A stretch of DNA of 64,000 nt from Streptomyces zhihengii (GCF_016919245.1 NZ_JAFEJA010000001.1:2452001-2516000), one strand, 5' to 3'. Positions 45,934 through 55,545 are shown, counted from the stretch's first letter. The notes: generated by a model not told the origin, from the letters alone. Numbers and translations: made by a program.

Positions 45934-47382
45934 ATGAACCGCGCACTCTCCGTGCGGCGGCGCCGTGCGCCCGCCGCCCCGCGTCCCGGCTCTCCCGGGG
46001 GCCTCGCCCGCCTCGCCCGGGCGGCGCCGGCGGCCGTCCTGCTGCTGCTCGCGCTGTGCGCCGCCCCCGCCCGGGCCGGCGAGGGCCCCGCGGGGTACGG
46101 CTGGCCGGTCGGCGCGCCGCGGCCCCTGGTGGTCAGGGGCTGGGATCCGCCCGTCTCACCGTACGGGGCGGGGCACCGGGGCGTCGATCTCGCCGCGGCG
46201 GCCAGCTCCCCGGTGCGCGCCGCGGCCAGCGGGCGGGTGTCCTTCGCGGGCCCGGTGGCGGGGCGCGGCGTGCTCGTCATCGCGCTCGACGGCACGGGCG
46301 ACCCGCCGCTGCGCACGACGTACGAGCCGGTGACGGCGCTGGTCGCGGAGGGCGACGAGGTCGCGGCCGGGCAGATCGTCGCGACCCTGGACGCCGGGGC
46401 GGGGCACTGCCCGGGGGCCTGCCTGCACTGGGGCCTGCGGCGCGGGGACGCCTATCTCGATCCGCTGTCCCCGCTGCCCCGGGAGCTGCTGCGCGGCGGG
46501 CCCTCCCGGCTGCTGCCGGTGTTCTCCGTGCCGCTGCCGGGCTCGGTGCGCGCCGGTGCTCCCGCCGGTCCCGTGGAAGCGGTGCAGGCGGGGCTGCTGC
46601 TGCTCACCGCGGGTGCGGCGCACCGCACGCTGCGCGCCGTCAGCCCCGTACGCCGCGCAGCGCCATCGCGACGGTGGCGTCGGCGATGGCGGACGGATCC
46701 TCGGCCGCACCCAGTTCGATGCGGCGGACCGCGGCGTCGACCATGCCCTGGAGCAGCATGGCGGACAGGCGCGGCTCGGACTGTCCCAGCTCGGCCAGGG
46801 CCTCCACGATCATCGCGATCAGGGCTCCGTGGGCGGCGCGGATCTTCTCGCGGGCCCCGGCGTCGAGTTCGCTCGCGGAGATCGCGACGACGGCCCGGTG
46901 CCGGCGGTCGCCGACAAGTTCGAGCTGGCGGCGCACATACGCCTCGACCTTGTCCTCCGGAGAGGGAGCGAGGTCCATGGCGCTCTCGATCTCGGCCGCC
47001 CACACGGGGAAGTCGACGGCGCACAGCTCCTCGACGACGGCCGCGCGGGAGCGGAAGTACTCGTAGACGGACGACCGGGCGAGACCCGTGCGCTCCGCGA
47101 GCGCGGGGAAGGTCAGCGCCTCGGTGCCGCCTTCGGACAGGAGTGAACGCGCGGCGTCCAGCAGGGCGCCTCGCTGCATCGTCCGGTGCTCGGCCACGGA
47201 GGCCGCTCGAATCCTGGGCACCCCCCCACTCTACGGATGCGGCCGCGGTACGGGGGCGTCAGCGTCCGACGTCGGCCAGCTTGGCGCGGAGCTGCAGCAC
47301 CGACTTGGTGTGGATCTGGCTCACCCTGCTCTCCGTGACGCCCAGGACATGGCCGATCTCCGCGAGGGTGAGGCCCTCGTAG
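45934..47382 (+). CDS. Secreted M23/LytM-family protein (3' limit uncertain)
   Basis: A signal peptide (about 1-48) leads to a LytM-type domain with the zinc motif H81xxxD85 in GHRGVDLA. The second motif reads ACLHWG, so the first His of the usual HxH is Cys163 while His165 is kept. The domain ends near residue 190, but the frame stays open to 47382, running antisense through all of the tetR gene. The real protein probably ends near 46640; no frame has a stop nearby, so a stop may have been lost. It is divergent from rpsB. Activity against peptidoglycan is plausible but uncertain. Confidence 0.6.
   Translation: MNRALSVRRRRAPAAPRPGSPGGLARLARAAPAAVLLLLALCAAPARAGEGPAGYGWPVGAPRPLVVRGWDPPVSPYGAGHRGVDLAAAASSPVRAAASGRVSFAGPVAGRGVLVIALDGTGDPPLRTTYEPVTALVAEGDEVAAGQIVATLDAGAGHCPGACLHWGLRRGDAYLDPLSPLPRELLRGGPSRLLPVFSVPLPGSVRAGAPAGPVEAVQAGLLLLTAGAAHRTLRAVSPVRRAAPSRRWRRRWRTDPRPHPVRCGGPRRRPCPGAAWRTGAARTVPARPGPPRSSRSGLRGRRGSSRGPRRRVRSRRSRRRPGAGGRRQVRAGGAHTPRPCPPERERGPWRSRSRPPTRGSRRRTAPRRRPRGSGSTRRRTTGRDPCAPRARGRSAPRCRLRTGVNARRPAGRLAASSGARPRRPLESWAPPHSTDAAAVRGRQRPTSASLARSCSTDLVWIWLTLLSVTPRTWPISARVRPS
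46640..47221 (-). CDS. TetR-family transcriptional regulator
   Basis: The 193-residue protein has a TetR helix-turn-helix (about 33-62) with [21 protein letters not shown] and a normal helical C-terminus. It follows whiG by 37 bases. The start is uncertain; a GTG at 47197 or ATG at 47179 would shorten it by 8 or 14 residues. Targets unknown. Confidence 0.85.
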   Translation of the reverse strand: MPRIRAASVAEHRTMQRGALLDAARSLLSEGGTEALTFPALAERTGLARSSVYEYFRSRAAVVEELCAVDFPVWAAEIESAMDLAPSPEDKVEAYVRRQLELVGDRRHRAVVAISASELDAGAREKIRAAHGALIAMIVEALAELGQSEPRLSAMLLQGMVDAAVRRIELGAAEDPSAIADATVAMALRGVRG

Positions 47383-48095
47383 TAGTAGAGGGTCACCACG
47401 GTCTTCTCCCGGTCGGGCAGGGTGTTGATGGCCCGGGCGAGGAGCCTGCGCAGCTCCCGGTCCTCGGCGACCTCGACGGGATTGTCGGCGGCGGTGTCCT
47501 CCAGGGTGTCCATCAGGCTCAGCCGGTCGCCGCCCTCGCCGCCGACATGGAGGAGCTCCTCCAGCGCGACGACGTTCGCGAGCGACAACTGGCTGAAAAC
47601 CGAGTGGAGTTCCTCGACGGTGACGTCCATCTCGGCCGCCACCTCCGCCTCGGAGGGCGTGCGGCGCAGTTGCGCCTCCAGGGTGGCGTAGGCCCGCTCC
47701 ACCGCCCGGGCCTTCTGCCGCACCGAGCGCGGGATCCAGTCGAGCGCCCGCAGTTCGTCGATCATCGCGCCGCGGATGCGGGTGATCGCGTACGTCTCGA
47801 ACTTGATCGACCGCTCGACGTCGAACTTCTCGATGGCGTCGATGAGGCCGAAGACCCCGGAGGAGACGAAGTCCGCCTGCTCGACATTGGACGGCAGACC
47901 CACGCTGACCCGGCCCGCCACGTACTTGACCAGCGGGGAGTAGTGGAGGATCAGCTGTTCCCGCAGACGCTCGTCGCCCGTGGACTTGTACGACCGCCAC
48001 AGCTCCTCGAGCGAGGTGGGAGCCGATGGCCGCACGGTGCCACGGGCAGCGGGCGGCGCTGCCGCGCGGTCAGACCCGAACGTGTGCTGGCGCAT
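47259..48095 (-). CDS. whiG: RNA polymerase sigma factor WhiG
   Basis: This 278-residue FliA-type sigma factor commits aerial hyphae to sporulation. Regions 2 ([15 protein letters not shown] and IDAIEKFD), 3 and 4 ([21 protein letters not shown]) are complete, and the sequence closely resembles S. coelicolor WhiG as I recall it. The longer open frame upstream is not conserved; I chose the ATG at 48095. About 240 bases to the dprA remnant hold its promoter region. It is under post-translational control by RsiG with c-di-GMP in studied species. Confidence 0.96.
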   Translation of the reverse strand: MRQHTFGSDRAAAPPAARGTVRPSAPTSLEELWRSYKSTGDERLREQLILHYSPLVKYVAGRVSVGLPSNVEQADFVSSGVFGLIDAIEKFDVERSIKFETYAITRIRGAMIDELRALDWIPRSVRQKARAVERAYATLEAQLRRTPSEAEVAAEMDVTVEELHSVFSQLSLANVVALEELLHVGGEGGDRLSLMDTLEDTAADNPVEVAEDRELRRLLARAINTLPDREKTVVTLYYYEGLTLAEIGHVLGVTESRVSQIHTKSVLQLRAKLADVGR

Positions 48096-48333
48096 GCGTT
48101 GCCTTGAGCCGTTCTGCTGTGAGGGGGCGGGGAGGGCGGCCGAGGCCGGAACCTTGCGAGCGTAGCGTGACTGCGCGGTCGCGGTGGGCGAGGCCGGAGG
48201 AACGGTCGGCGGCGGATATGCGCTCTCGCCCACACCTTCGAATCGGGGCCGACACACGGTGCACCGGCCCCTCAGGCGTCACAGACATGGCCGAGAAGGT
48301 CATCGCTTCACCCTTTCACCCGAATGCTTCAGG

Positions 48334-48834
48334 TCAAGCACCGCCTCGCCGCGCGTTCGAACCGCGAATCGGCCGCGGGGCCAACTTCCAGTCCGTACCG
48401 TGCCGTTCGGTGAAGCCCAGCGACTGCAGTTCGTACAGCCTGCCGAGCGCCTCGTCCTCCGGGACGCCCGCGGCCCGCGCCACCTCGCGCACGGTCGCCG
48501 TGCCCCGGCCGGGCAGCGCTTCGAGCACCTGTCTGCCGACGGGCTCCAGAACATCCCTCGGCAGCACCGGTCCCAGCCGCTCGGGCGCGAGCGCACCCAT
48601 GTCCCCCACAAGCTCGACGACTTCCGCCGCGTCGGTGACGAGCACACCTTCGCCGCGCAGGAGTTCGTGCACACCGGCGGACAGCCCGCTGGTCGCCGGA
48701 CCGGGGACGCCCATGACGAACCGGCCGAGCCGCCGAGCCCCTCGGGCCGTGACCAGGGAGCCGCTGCGGTACTCGGCCTCCACCACGACCGTGCCGCGGG
48801 TGAGCGCGGCGATCACCCGGTTGCGCAGCACGAA
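48334..48834 (-). pseudogene. dprA: 3' fragment of interrupted dprA
   Basis: From TTC at 48834 the frame reads FVLRNRVIAALTRGTVVVEA and the rest of the DprA C-terminus, including TARGARRLGRFVMGVPGP and a winged-helix-like tail ending at 48334. There is no start codon of its own. It is separated from its 5' part (52611-53570) by the recombinase element. The RNR motif and SGS loop are here; the Rossmann glycine-rich part is in the other fragment. Confidence 0.92.
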
Positions 48835-48840
48835 GCTTCT

Positions 48841-48852
48841 CTGCACTAAGTC
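48841..48852. repeat. Terminal inverted repeat, right end of the element
   Basis: CTGCACTAAGTC, complementary (11 of 12) to the other end at 52591-52602. It is directly followed by AAGCGAGTCGATC (48853-48865), which also recurs near the other end. Confidence 0.8.
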
Positions 48853-48872
48853 AAGCGAGTCGATCCTTGTTG

Positions 48873-51356
48873 TCAGCCTGACTGGGGCCGGACGGTCGGG
48901 ATGCCGAGTGGGACGGTCGACCGTTGTGCGAGTCGAGCCGCATCGGCTTGCTTGGTGCGGACAAAGGTCAAGGTCATGTCGATGCCTTCGATCTCGCCGA
49001 GCCATTGTTCCTCCTGTGCGCGCTTGCGGCGGAGGACCAGGTCCTCCTCGATCTCGGCCAGCCTCGGCAGCATCTTGGGGTTGACCTGCAGCATTGGGCA
49101 TCGGATGCATGCGTGCTCGTGCTGGCAGGGGGATCCGTAGGGGCGAGCGCAGTTACCGAGTTCGACCTTGCGTTTGTCGAAGTGCTCTTCGAACTCGTCC
49201 CACTCCTCGCGGTTGACGTCGACGTACTCGTCCTCGGGACGCAGGGTTCGGCGGTGGTTGAGGAACTCCTGGTAGTGCTTGACGATGTCCTCGGCGAAGA
49301 CCGCGACGTAGCCCTGAGTGGTCTGGAGATTCAGATGTCCGAGTAGGGCTGCGCCGATGTGGATCGGCAGGCCGCCGTTGACGATGTCGGTGGCGAAGAG
49401 CCTGCGGAAGTCGTGCGGTGTGAACTTGGTGCCGGCGAAGGCGGGGTTCGTTTCGGCGATCTCTTCGCAGCTGCGGCGGATCATGAGCTGAACTGTTGTC
49501 GGCGATACGACATCGTGGCGGGTTCCCAGTTGCCGTTGGAAGAGGAACGGCATGGGTTCTGACCAGGTCTTCTCGTGTCCGTCGTAGCGGCTCAAGAGGG
49601 GAATCGAGTGGCCTCTGCGGGTGTGGCGGCGGACGATCTGCGCGACGGCGTGGAAGAGCTCGGCGGACATCGGGATGACACGCTCGCGCTCGGTCTTCGA
49701 GGGGGCCACGACCAGGAGGGCGATGACCTCACCACCGGGCCGCTCGTATTGGCGAATGCTGAGGTGGGTGAGCTCAACCAGTTCCTCGACGCGGATACCG
49801 CTGTGACGCAGGATCTCAACGGCGACCCACTCCCAGAACGCGGAGTCCTCGGCCATCGACACGTGGATCAGCTCGCCGGTCTCGTGGTCGGTAACCCTCA
49901 CGGCCGGCTCGGCCAAGACCTTCGCCCGGCGGCGATCCTCGCGGGAGTTGGTGCGGCTGTAGCGGCGGCCCTTGTGCTCGAACTGTTCACCCAGTGGAAT
50001 CGGCCGGGCAGCTTCCAACAGGCCGGCCAGGTGCTCGTAGCGCTCCTCGACGTGCCGGACGAGAACCGGCAAAAGGGGCTGGCGAACGCGGGTGCGGTCG
50101 GCCATCCGCCGGGTGACCTCACGGCGCCGCTTGCCGAAGCCCTTCACGTCCCGGGGCAGAATCGGGCAGGGCGTCACCCACTGGGCCCACCGTTCCGGTT
50201 CACCGATGGCCCAGCTGTGGAGATCGAGGTAGAGGCCGCGGACGGCCAGCAGGACGGATTCCGCGTCCTTGCGGAGGCGGGTGCGGTCGGTTTTGCCGTC
50301 CCTCCGCCAGTACTGGATTTCAGCCCGCCACTGGTCATAGAGCTCCTGGCTGAGGTTCAGGTCGCGCTGATCGGGGTTGAGCTCTTCGATGACGGCCCAG
50401 AACAGGCTGGCCAGCTGGCGGGCCAATGCCTGAAGGGTGACGTAGTCCGTGTCCGCTCGGCGGCGAGCCAGGTAGTCGATCAGGAGCTGCCGGATCTCGA
50501 CGTTCTTGATGCCGTAGGCGTCGACAAGTTCCTCGACGCTTCGCTGACCGGCGTAGGTGAAGGCCCGCAGGGTCGGGCTCGTCTCAGGCGGAAAGTGCCC
50601 CATCCTGTGCAGGATCTCCCAGGTGCCCAGGGCCGCGAACCGAGTCGTGTCCCCGTTGGCTCCATGGGTGAGCCCCAGGCGCTTGCTCTCGATCGAGTAG
50701 TGCAGCAGAGCCGAGGGAGTCAGATGCTCCATGGTGATGCCCTGCGTGGTGAGAGCGCAGGTCAGGTCGAATTTCGCGCGCTGCCGGTGCACTGCGGTCA
50801 GGTGGTGCTGAGCATCGACTACTGCGAAGAACTCGTCCAGGCGAGGGTCCTTCTGGACCTGCCGGAACGGATCGGCGTAGTCACTGAACTTGTTCGCCCG
50901 GAACCCGGGCAGCGAGGGCTGGATGATCCTCGCCACGAACGCCAACTTCAGCGCGGAGAGGAGGTCGCTTCGCTCCCAGGGTGCATCCTCGCGACCCAGG
51001 ACTCTGACTGACAGGGCGTTCTCGCCGTTGAAAGCGCTCGCCTCCCATCGCTCTTGCCAGGTGTTCCCGGGCAGCGTCGCCAAGTGGCCGAAGAGAATGC
51101 GGATCGCCGCTCGGCGCTTCCCTGCCCCGGACCTCGACTCCTTCGGCCAGACCATCCCGGTCAGGTCGCACAAGTCCGCGATGCCGACCGTCGACAGGTC
51201 CCCAAGCGGCGCCGGGGGCCTCTCCGGCCGGGGTGCCGGCGCTGCTTTGGCCGAAGCCCTCGAGAACCTCGTCGGTGCCTTGACCCGCGGGGCCTCGGCG
51301 TAGTTCTGGCGCCGATTACGGACAGTGGAGACCTCGACCGTCGAGTGATCAGCCAC
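48873..51356 (-). CDS. Large tyrosine recombinase with C-terminal Cys/His cluster (TnpB-like)
   Basis: The 827-residue protein has a long N-terminal region of unknown fold (about 60-480) and a tyrosine-recombinase catalytic domain (about 500-700). The catalytic residues are present: Arg522, His648-xx-Arg651, His674 and nucleophile Tyr683. After it lies CARPYGSPCQHEHACIRC (736-753), four Cys and two His that look like a zinc site, and then a coiled segment. The arrangement recalls Tn554 TnpB, though longer. The GTG overlaps the stop of the first recombinase by 8 bases, so the two are made together. Confidence 0.85.
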   Translation of the reverse strand: MADHSTVEVSTVRNRRQNYAEAPRVKAPTRFSRASAKAAPAPRPERPPAPLGDLSTVGIADLCDLTGMVWPKESRSGAGKRRAAIRILFGHLATLPGNTWQERWEASAFNGENALSVRVLGREDAPWERSDLLSALKLAFVARIIQPSLPGFRANKFSDYADPFRQVQKDPRLDEFFAVVDAQHHLTAVHRQRAKFDLTCALTTQGITMEHLTPSALLHYSIESKRLGLTHGANGDTTRFAALGTWEILHRMGHFPPETSPTLRAFTYAGQRSVEELVDAYGIKNVEIRQLLIDYLARRRADTDYVTLQALARQLASLFWAVIEELNPDQRDLNLSQELYDQWRAEIQYWRRDGKTDRTRLRKDAESVLLAVRGLYLDLHSWAIGEPERWAQWVTPCPILPRDVKGFGKRRREVTRRMADRTRVRQPLLPVLVRHVEERYEHLAGLLEAARPIPLGEQFEHKGRRYSRTNSREDRRRAKVLAEPAVRVTDHETGELIHVSMAEDSAFWEWVAVEILRHSGIRVEELVELTHLSIRQYERPGGEVIALLVVAPSKTERERVIPMSAELFHAVAQIVRRHTRRGHSIPLLSRYDGHEKTWSEPMPFLFQRQLGTRHDVVSPTTVQLMIRRSCEEIAETNPAFAGTKFTPHDFRRLFATDIVNGGLPIHIGAALLGHLNLQTTQGYVAVFAEDIVKHYQEFLNHRRTLRPEDEYVDVNREEWDEFEEHFDKRKVELGNCARPYGSPCQHEHACIRCPMLQVNPKMLPRLAEIEEDLVLRRKRAQEEQWLGEIEGIDMTLTFVRTKQADAARLAQRSTVPLGIPTVRPQSG

Positions 51357-52545
51357 CGAACACCGCCTTGATGTCCTCGGCGTCGTAGCCAGCGGAGAAC
51401 GTGCGCTGGACCCGGGGGCGGCTGTAGTGGGCCTGCAGAGCGTCGAAGAGATCCTCCACTCGGGCATTGAGGTAGCGGCCGGTGGTCGCAAGATCGGTGT
51501 GTCGCAAGATCGCTCGGACCTGGGCGAGGGTGAGGTTCGGGTCGTTCGCCATTCGGTTCGCGGCGGTGTGCCGCAGGTCGTGCAGGGTCCAGTTCGTGCC
51601 GAGTTTCTCGTTCACCCGCTGGAAGACCCGCCGCATCGCCGAGTAGGTCAGCGGCCGGTCCGGCCCCCGCATCGTCCGCAGGACCGGCTCGTGAGCCGGC
51701 GGAAGCCCGATCGTGTCGAGGTAGGCGGCCAGGATCGTCAGGGCTTGAGGGCTCGCGGGAACGGGCTCGCGATCGTCGGTGCCCTTGGTCACCACGTAGA
51801 TCATCTGCTTGGCCCAGTCGATGTCACCGGGGGTGACGCCGAGAAGTTCGCCGGCCCGGGAGCCGCTGGAGACGTAGAGCAGGATGGCCGCCCGGTCCCG
51901 GTCGCAGGTCATCGCCTCGAAGAGCTCGTCCCACATCGCGTCGGGAATGGACCGGGGGTCGGTCTGCCGAACACGCTGGCGCAAGCGGGCCCGCCGGAAT
52001 TGCGGGACCGTGCCGTCCGGAGCCCTGTGTGCGAGGGCTCGGCGCTGGGCGGCTGCCTCCGGCACCGGGTTGATCAGCGGACCTCGGTTGTAGTGCCGGT
52101 GGTAGGCGTAGAAGCTGCAGATCACGGTCAGGCAGTGGTTGATCGTTGAGGGCGCGTACCCCGCCTTGAGATAGGGCTTGCCGGTGCGGGGATTCACCGA
52201 GCCGGGTCGTGGGGCGTCTGGCTTCCGCCGGCGTCGTTGGGGGTTCGGAGCCAGCCGGAGCCAGCCCACCAGCGCGGAGGCTTCCGCCTCGGTTGCCCTG
52301 TCCCAGGGGACGTCTAGGAACCACAGCAGCCGAAACCAGCGCTGGAGGTCGTACGCGTAGCTCCTGACGGTCAGCGGCCGGTTGTCGTCCAGGGTCAGAC
52401 CCCGCAGGTACGGGACGACGGGAGCGACCGGGGTCCCGTCAGGCCCGAGAACGGCGTACCGCGGTATCGACTCCAGCTCGACGACCGAGCCGACACGGGG
52501 CACATCGGCCTGGCCCTCGATTAGCTGGCGGTGCAGATCTTGCAA
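51349..52545 (-). CDS. Tyrosine recombinase/integrase (TnpA-like)
   Basis: The 398-residue integrase has an N-terminal SAM-like core-binding domain (about 50-160) and a catalytic domain with all conserved residues: Arg230, Lys254, His322-xx-Arg325, His349 and Tyr358. The TTG at 52545 is preceded by GAGGAAG, so it is a likely start. It lies 57 bases from the element end. It probably cuts and exchanges strands at the terminal repeats together with the larger recombinase. Confidence 0.85.
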   Translation of the reverse strand: MQDLHRQLIEGQADVPRVGSVVELESIPRYAVLGPDGTPVAPVVPYLRGLTLDDNRPLTVRSYAYDLQRWFRLLWFLDVPWDRATEAEASALVGWLRLAPNPQRRRRKPDAPRPGSVNPRTGKPYLKAGYAPSTINHCLTVICSFYAYHRHYNRGPLINPVPEAAAQRRALAHRAPDGTVPQFRRARLRQRVRQTDPRSIPDAMWDELFEAMTCDRDRAAILLYVSSGSRAGELLGVTPGDIDWAKQMIYVVTKGTDDREPVPASPQALTILAAYLDTIGLPPAHEPVLRTMRGPDRPLTYSAMRRVFQRVNEKLGTNWTLHDLRHTAANRMANDPNLTLAQVRAILRHTDLATTGRYLNARVEDLFDALQAHYSRPRVQRTFSAGYDAEDIKAVFGG

Positions 52546-52590
52546 GACACACTTCCTCGAAGACGTAGATCATCTCGCTTCATGATCAGA

Positions 52591-52602
52591 GACTTGGTGC
52601 AG
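52591..52602. repeat. Terminal inverted repeat, left end of the element
   Basis: GACTTGGTGCAG pairs with the other end with one mismatch. Just inside, on the minus strand, AAGCGAGATGATC repeats the subterminal sequence of the other end (11 of 13) after a 10-base shift, and GATCAT/ATGATC forms a small dyad around it. Confidence 0.8.
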
Positions 52603-52610
52603 TTAACACA

Positions 52611-53570
52611 CCGGCTCGCGGTCGGGTGTTCCCCGGGCGGCAACTCGCTGACGAGCAGCCCCTGTCGCGCGATCCTTCCGATGAGCTCGGCGTGGCCCCT
52701 GGGGTAAGCGGTGTCGACCCCGCAGGCGAGGACGGCGACGGTGGCGCCGCCCGCCGCGAGCGCCCCTCGGTGCGCGGCGCCGTCGACCCCGAACGCGGCG
52801 CCCGACACCACCACCCAGCCCCGCTCCGCGAGACCGGCCGCCAGCGTGGTGGCCATGTGGGCTCCGTAGGGCGTGCAGGCGCGGGCGCCGACCAGGGCGA
52901 CGGAGCGCAGCGCCCATCTGCGGAGATCGAAGCCGCCCCGGACCCACAGGCCGATGGGCCGGGCGTCGCCGAGGTCGTCGAGCTGGGTCGGCCACTCCGC
53001 GTCGCCCGGCACGGCGAACCTGCCCCCGGCCGCACGGGCCGCGTCCAGCCGACGGCCGGGGACGACGTCCGCCGCACGGGCCCGCAGGCCGACGAGACCG
53101 CGCGCGGAGACTCCGGGCAGCGGGGCGCCGGGCGGCTCCCCATCGGACATCAGCAGGCCCAGCAGCCCCTCGGCGCCGAACCGGCGCAGCCAGCGACCGT
53201 TCCGCTCGTCGCCGGGCTCCAGGATCTGGGTGAGCGCGGCACGCGCCACCCGCTCCCGCTCGCCACCGGCCACGGATCCGGGCCCCGCCGCGTCCTCGGC
53301 CGCGAGCGGCTCACCCCCGGCAGCCGGCGCCCTCTCGGCCGCGAGCTGGCGCACACCGGCAGCCTGCACCGCCTCGGCCAGGGGCGGCCCACCCCCAGCA
53401 GCCGGCACCCCCTCGATCAAGGGCGGCCCACCCTCGGCGACCTGCACCCCCTCGGCCACGGGCTGCCGCGCACCGGCGGCCGCACCGTCCGGCGCCCGCC
53501 CCCGGCGCACCGCACCGCCCCCCGGGGCGGGCTCTCCCCCGGCGACCGCCGTCTCCGGCCCGGGGCTCAC
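52611..53570 (-). pseudogene. dprA: 5' fragment of interrupted dprA
   Basis: The frame starts with ATG at 53570, overlapping the comM stop by four bases. It runs to the codon at 52611 with SVALVGARACTPYGAH and VVSGAAFGVDGAAHRGALA, the nucleotide/ssDNA-binding core of DprA. After SELPPGEHPTASR it leaves dprA and continues into the element until a stop at 52521. Residues 31-95 are five 13-residue repeats. Joined directly to the 3' part it would give about 486 residues. DprA loads RecA on incoming single-stranded DNA in competent bacteria; its job in Streptomyces is unclear. Confidence 0.92.
53286..53480. repeat. Five tandem 39-bp repeats in the 5' part of dprA
   Basis: The repeats encode 13-residue units of the form AAGxxQPxAExxQ in the N-terminal extension of DprA (residues 31-95). 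They are diverged but stay in frame. Confidence 0.65.
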
Positions 53571-55186
53571 CGCGCCGCTCCCGTCAGGGTGGCGGCGCCG
53601 CGGGCGATCCCGGTGCGCAGCTCCAGCGCGAGCGCCACGTCCACCGCCTCGGGCCGGTCGCGCCCTCGGAGGTCGGCGATCGTCCAGGCGACGCGCAGCA
53701 CCCGGTCGAGGCCGCGCGCGGTGAGCAGCCCGCGCTCGATGTCGCGCTCGGCGACCGCCAGGGCCCCGGGGGCCACCGTCCAGCGGGTGCGCAGCTCATG
53801 GCCGGGGACCTCGCTGTTGACCGTCCAGCCGGTGCCCTGGAGCCGGGCCGCGGCCCGGGCCCTGGCCTCCCGCACCCGTGCGGCGACCTCCGCGGTCGAC
53901 TCCCCGCGCCCGCCGCCCATCAGCTCCGAGCGGTTGACCGGCTCGACCTCGATCCGCAGGTCCACCCGGTCGAGCAGCGGCCCGGACATCCGGGCCTGGT
54001 AGCGGCGGACGACAGACGGCGGGCACTCGCAGCCCGAGCCGTGCAGGGTGTGGCGCCCGCAGGGGCACGGGTTCGCCGCGAGCATCATGAGGAAGCGGGC
54101 GGGCAGCCGCACGACGCCTCCGCTCCGGGCGACCACGACATGGCCGGACTCCAGGGGCTGGCGCAGCGCGTCGAGCGCCTTGCCGGAGAACTCGGGCGCC
54201 TCGTCGAGGAAGAGCACGCCCCGGTGGGCGAGGGAGACCGCGCCGGGCCTCGGCAGCCCGTGCCCGCCGCCGACCAGGGCCTGCATCGTGGCCGAGTGGT
54301 GCGGGGCGCAGTACGGGGCGGTGCGGACGAGGGGCTCGCCCGGCGGGAGGATGCCCGCCACCGAGTGGACCGCGGTGACCTCCAGCGACTCCCGCCGGGT
54401 CAGCGGCGGGAGCACGGCCGGCAGCCGCTCGGCCAGCATCGTCTTGCCCGCGCCCGGCGGGCCGGTGAGCAGCAGGTGGTGCCCGCCCGCCGCGGCGACC
54501 TCCAGCCCGGTGCGGGCGGTCCGCTGACCGGCGACGTCGGCCAGGTCGGGCCCGCCGCCGGTGTCCGGGGCGGCGCTCAGCCCGGTGCCGACCCCGGCTC
54601 CCGGGACCAGCAGCCCGGCGAGCGCCGGGTCGGGGCGGCCGGGGGCGACGGGCTCCTCGTCGGGCACCGGTTCGTCGGCGAGCACCGCGATGAGCTGCCG
54701 CAGGGTGCGGACGCCGAGGACGGACACCCCGGGCACCAGGGACGCCTCCCCGGCCGTCTGCTCCGGGACGACCACCTGGTCGTAGCCCGCCTCGGCCGCC
54801 GCGAGGACGGCGGGCAGCACCCCGCGCACCGGACGGACCCGCCCGTCGAGCCCGAGTTCGCCGATCAGCACCAGATCGGCGATCTGCCGGGGGTCGATCC
54901 GCTCGGCGGCGGCCAGCACCGCCACCGCCACGGCCAGGTCGAAGCCACTGCCGCCCTTGGGGACGGACGCGGGGCTGAGGCCCACCGTGAGCTTCTTCTG
55001 CGGCCACTCGGCCCCCGAGTTGACCACCGCCGCCCGGACCCGGTCACGGCTCTCGACGAGGCTCTTGTCGGGCAGGCCCACCAGGGTGAAGGCGGCCACT
55101 CCGGGCTCCAGGTCGGCCTGGACCTCGACCACCACGCCCTCGACGCCGACGAGGGCCACGGAACACGCGCGGGCGAAGCCCATCAC
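53567..55186 (-). CDS. comM: YifB/ComM-family Mg-chelatase-like AAA ATPase
   Basis: The 539-residue protein has a Lon-like N-terminal domain, the AAA core with Walker [10 protein letters not shown] (241-249) and a Cys-rich segment [19 protein letters not shown]. ComM is a branch-migrating helicase in transformable Proteobacteria; here its role is inferred. Its start overlaps the yraN stop and its stop overlaps dprA, so the three formed one operon. Confidence 0.93.
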   Translation of the reverse strand: MMGFARACSVALVGVEGVVVEVQADLEPGVAAFTLVGLPDKSLVESRDRVRAAVVNSGAEWPQKKLTVGLSPASVPKGGSGFDLAVAVAVLAAAERIDPRQIADLVLIGELGLDGRVRPVRGVLPAVLAAAEAGYDQVVVPEQTAGEASLVPGVSVLGVRTLRQLIAVLADEPVPDEEPVAPGRPDPALAGLLVPGAGVGTGLSAAPDTGGGPDLADVAGQRTARTGLEVAAAGGHHLLLTGPPGAGKTMLAERLPAVLPPLTRRESLEVTAVHSVAGILPPGEPLVRTAPYCAPHHSATMQALVGGGHGLPRPGAVSLAHRGVLFLDEAPEFSGKALDALRQPLESGHVVVARSGGVVRLPARFLMMLAANPCPCGRHTLHGSGCECPPSVVRRYQARMSGPLLDRVDLRIEVEPVNRSELMGGGRGESTAEVAARVREARARAAARLQGTGWTVNSEVPGHELRTRWTVAPGALAVAERDIERGLLTARGLDRVLRVAWTIADLRGRDRPEAVDVALALELRTGIARGAATLTGAAR

Positions 55187-55545
55187 GCCACCCCCCTGAC
55201 GTGCTCCAGCACGGCGGCGCCCCTACGGGGCAGCACCACGCCCACCAGATCGACGCGGATCCCGCCCGGTGGCGCTCCCCCGTGGCGGGCCGCCCAGCAC
55301 TCCGCCAGGTGTCTGAGCCTCCTGGACTTGGCGGGGGTCACCGCCGCCATCGGCTGCCCGTGGGAACCGGCCCTGCGGGTCTTGACCTCGCAGACGACGA
55401 GGACGTCGCCCTCATGGGCCACGATGTCGATCTCTCCGGCCCGTCCGCAGCGCCAGTTCCTCGCCAGCAGCCGCATGCCGGACCCGGCCAGCCGCCGGGC
55501 CGCCAGATCCTCGCCGTACCGTCCCAGTGCGCGCGTCGCGTTCAT
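55183..55545 (-). CDS. YraN-family endonuclease-like protein
   Basis: The 120-residue UPF0102 protein has the nuclease-like residues of this family in [12 protein letters not shown] and VCEVKTR, plus [10 protein letters not shown] at the N-terminus. Function is not established. The ATG at 55545 has GGAGG upstream. Confidence 0.9.
   Translation of the reverse strand: MNATRALGRYGEDLAARRLAGSGMRLLARNWRCGRAGEIDIVAHEGDVLVVCEVKTRRAGSHGQPMAAVTPAKSRRLRHLAECWAARHGGAPPGGIRVDLVGVVLPRRGAAVLEHVRGVA

Larger units (their letters stand above)
48841..52602. mobile_element. Two-recombinase transposon-like element inserted in dprA
   Basis: A 3762-bp segment lies exactly between the halves of dprA. It has 12-bp terminal inverted repeats with one mismatch. 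Inside are only two overlapping tyrosine-recombinase genes, filling all but about 90 bases. The interior is visibly less GC-rich than the flanks. Between the repeats and dprA are short stretches of 6 (48835-48840) and 8 (52603-52610) bases that do not belong to dprA, like coupling sequences of Tn554- or Tn916-type elements. There is no small third gene and no cargo. Confidence 0.85.

Noticed and set aside
48070..48303. Possible 77-residue gene between whiG and the dprA remnant
   Set aside because: Arg/Ser-rich translation without family resemblance, and it overlaps the whiG start and promoter region.
48841..52602. Idea of an integrated conjugative plasmid or prophage at this site
   Set aside because: No tRNA attachment site, replication, transfer, repressor or phage genes; only two recombinase genes are present.
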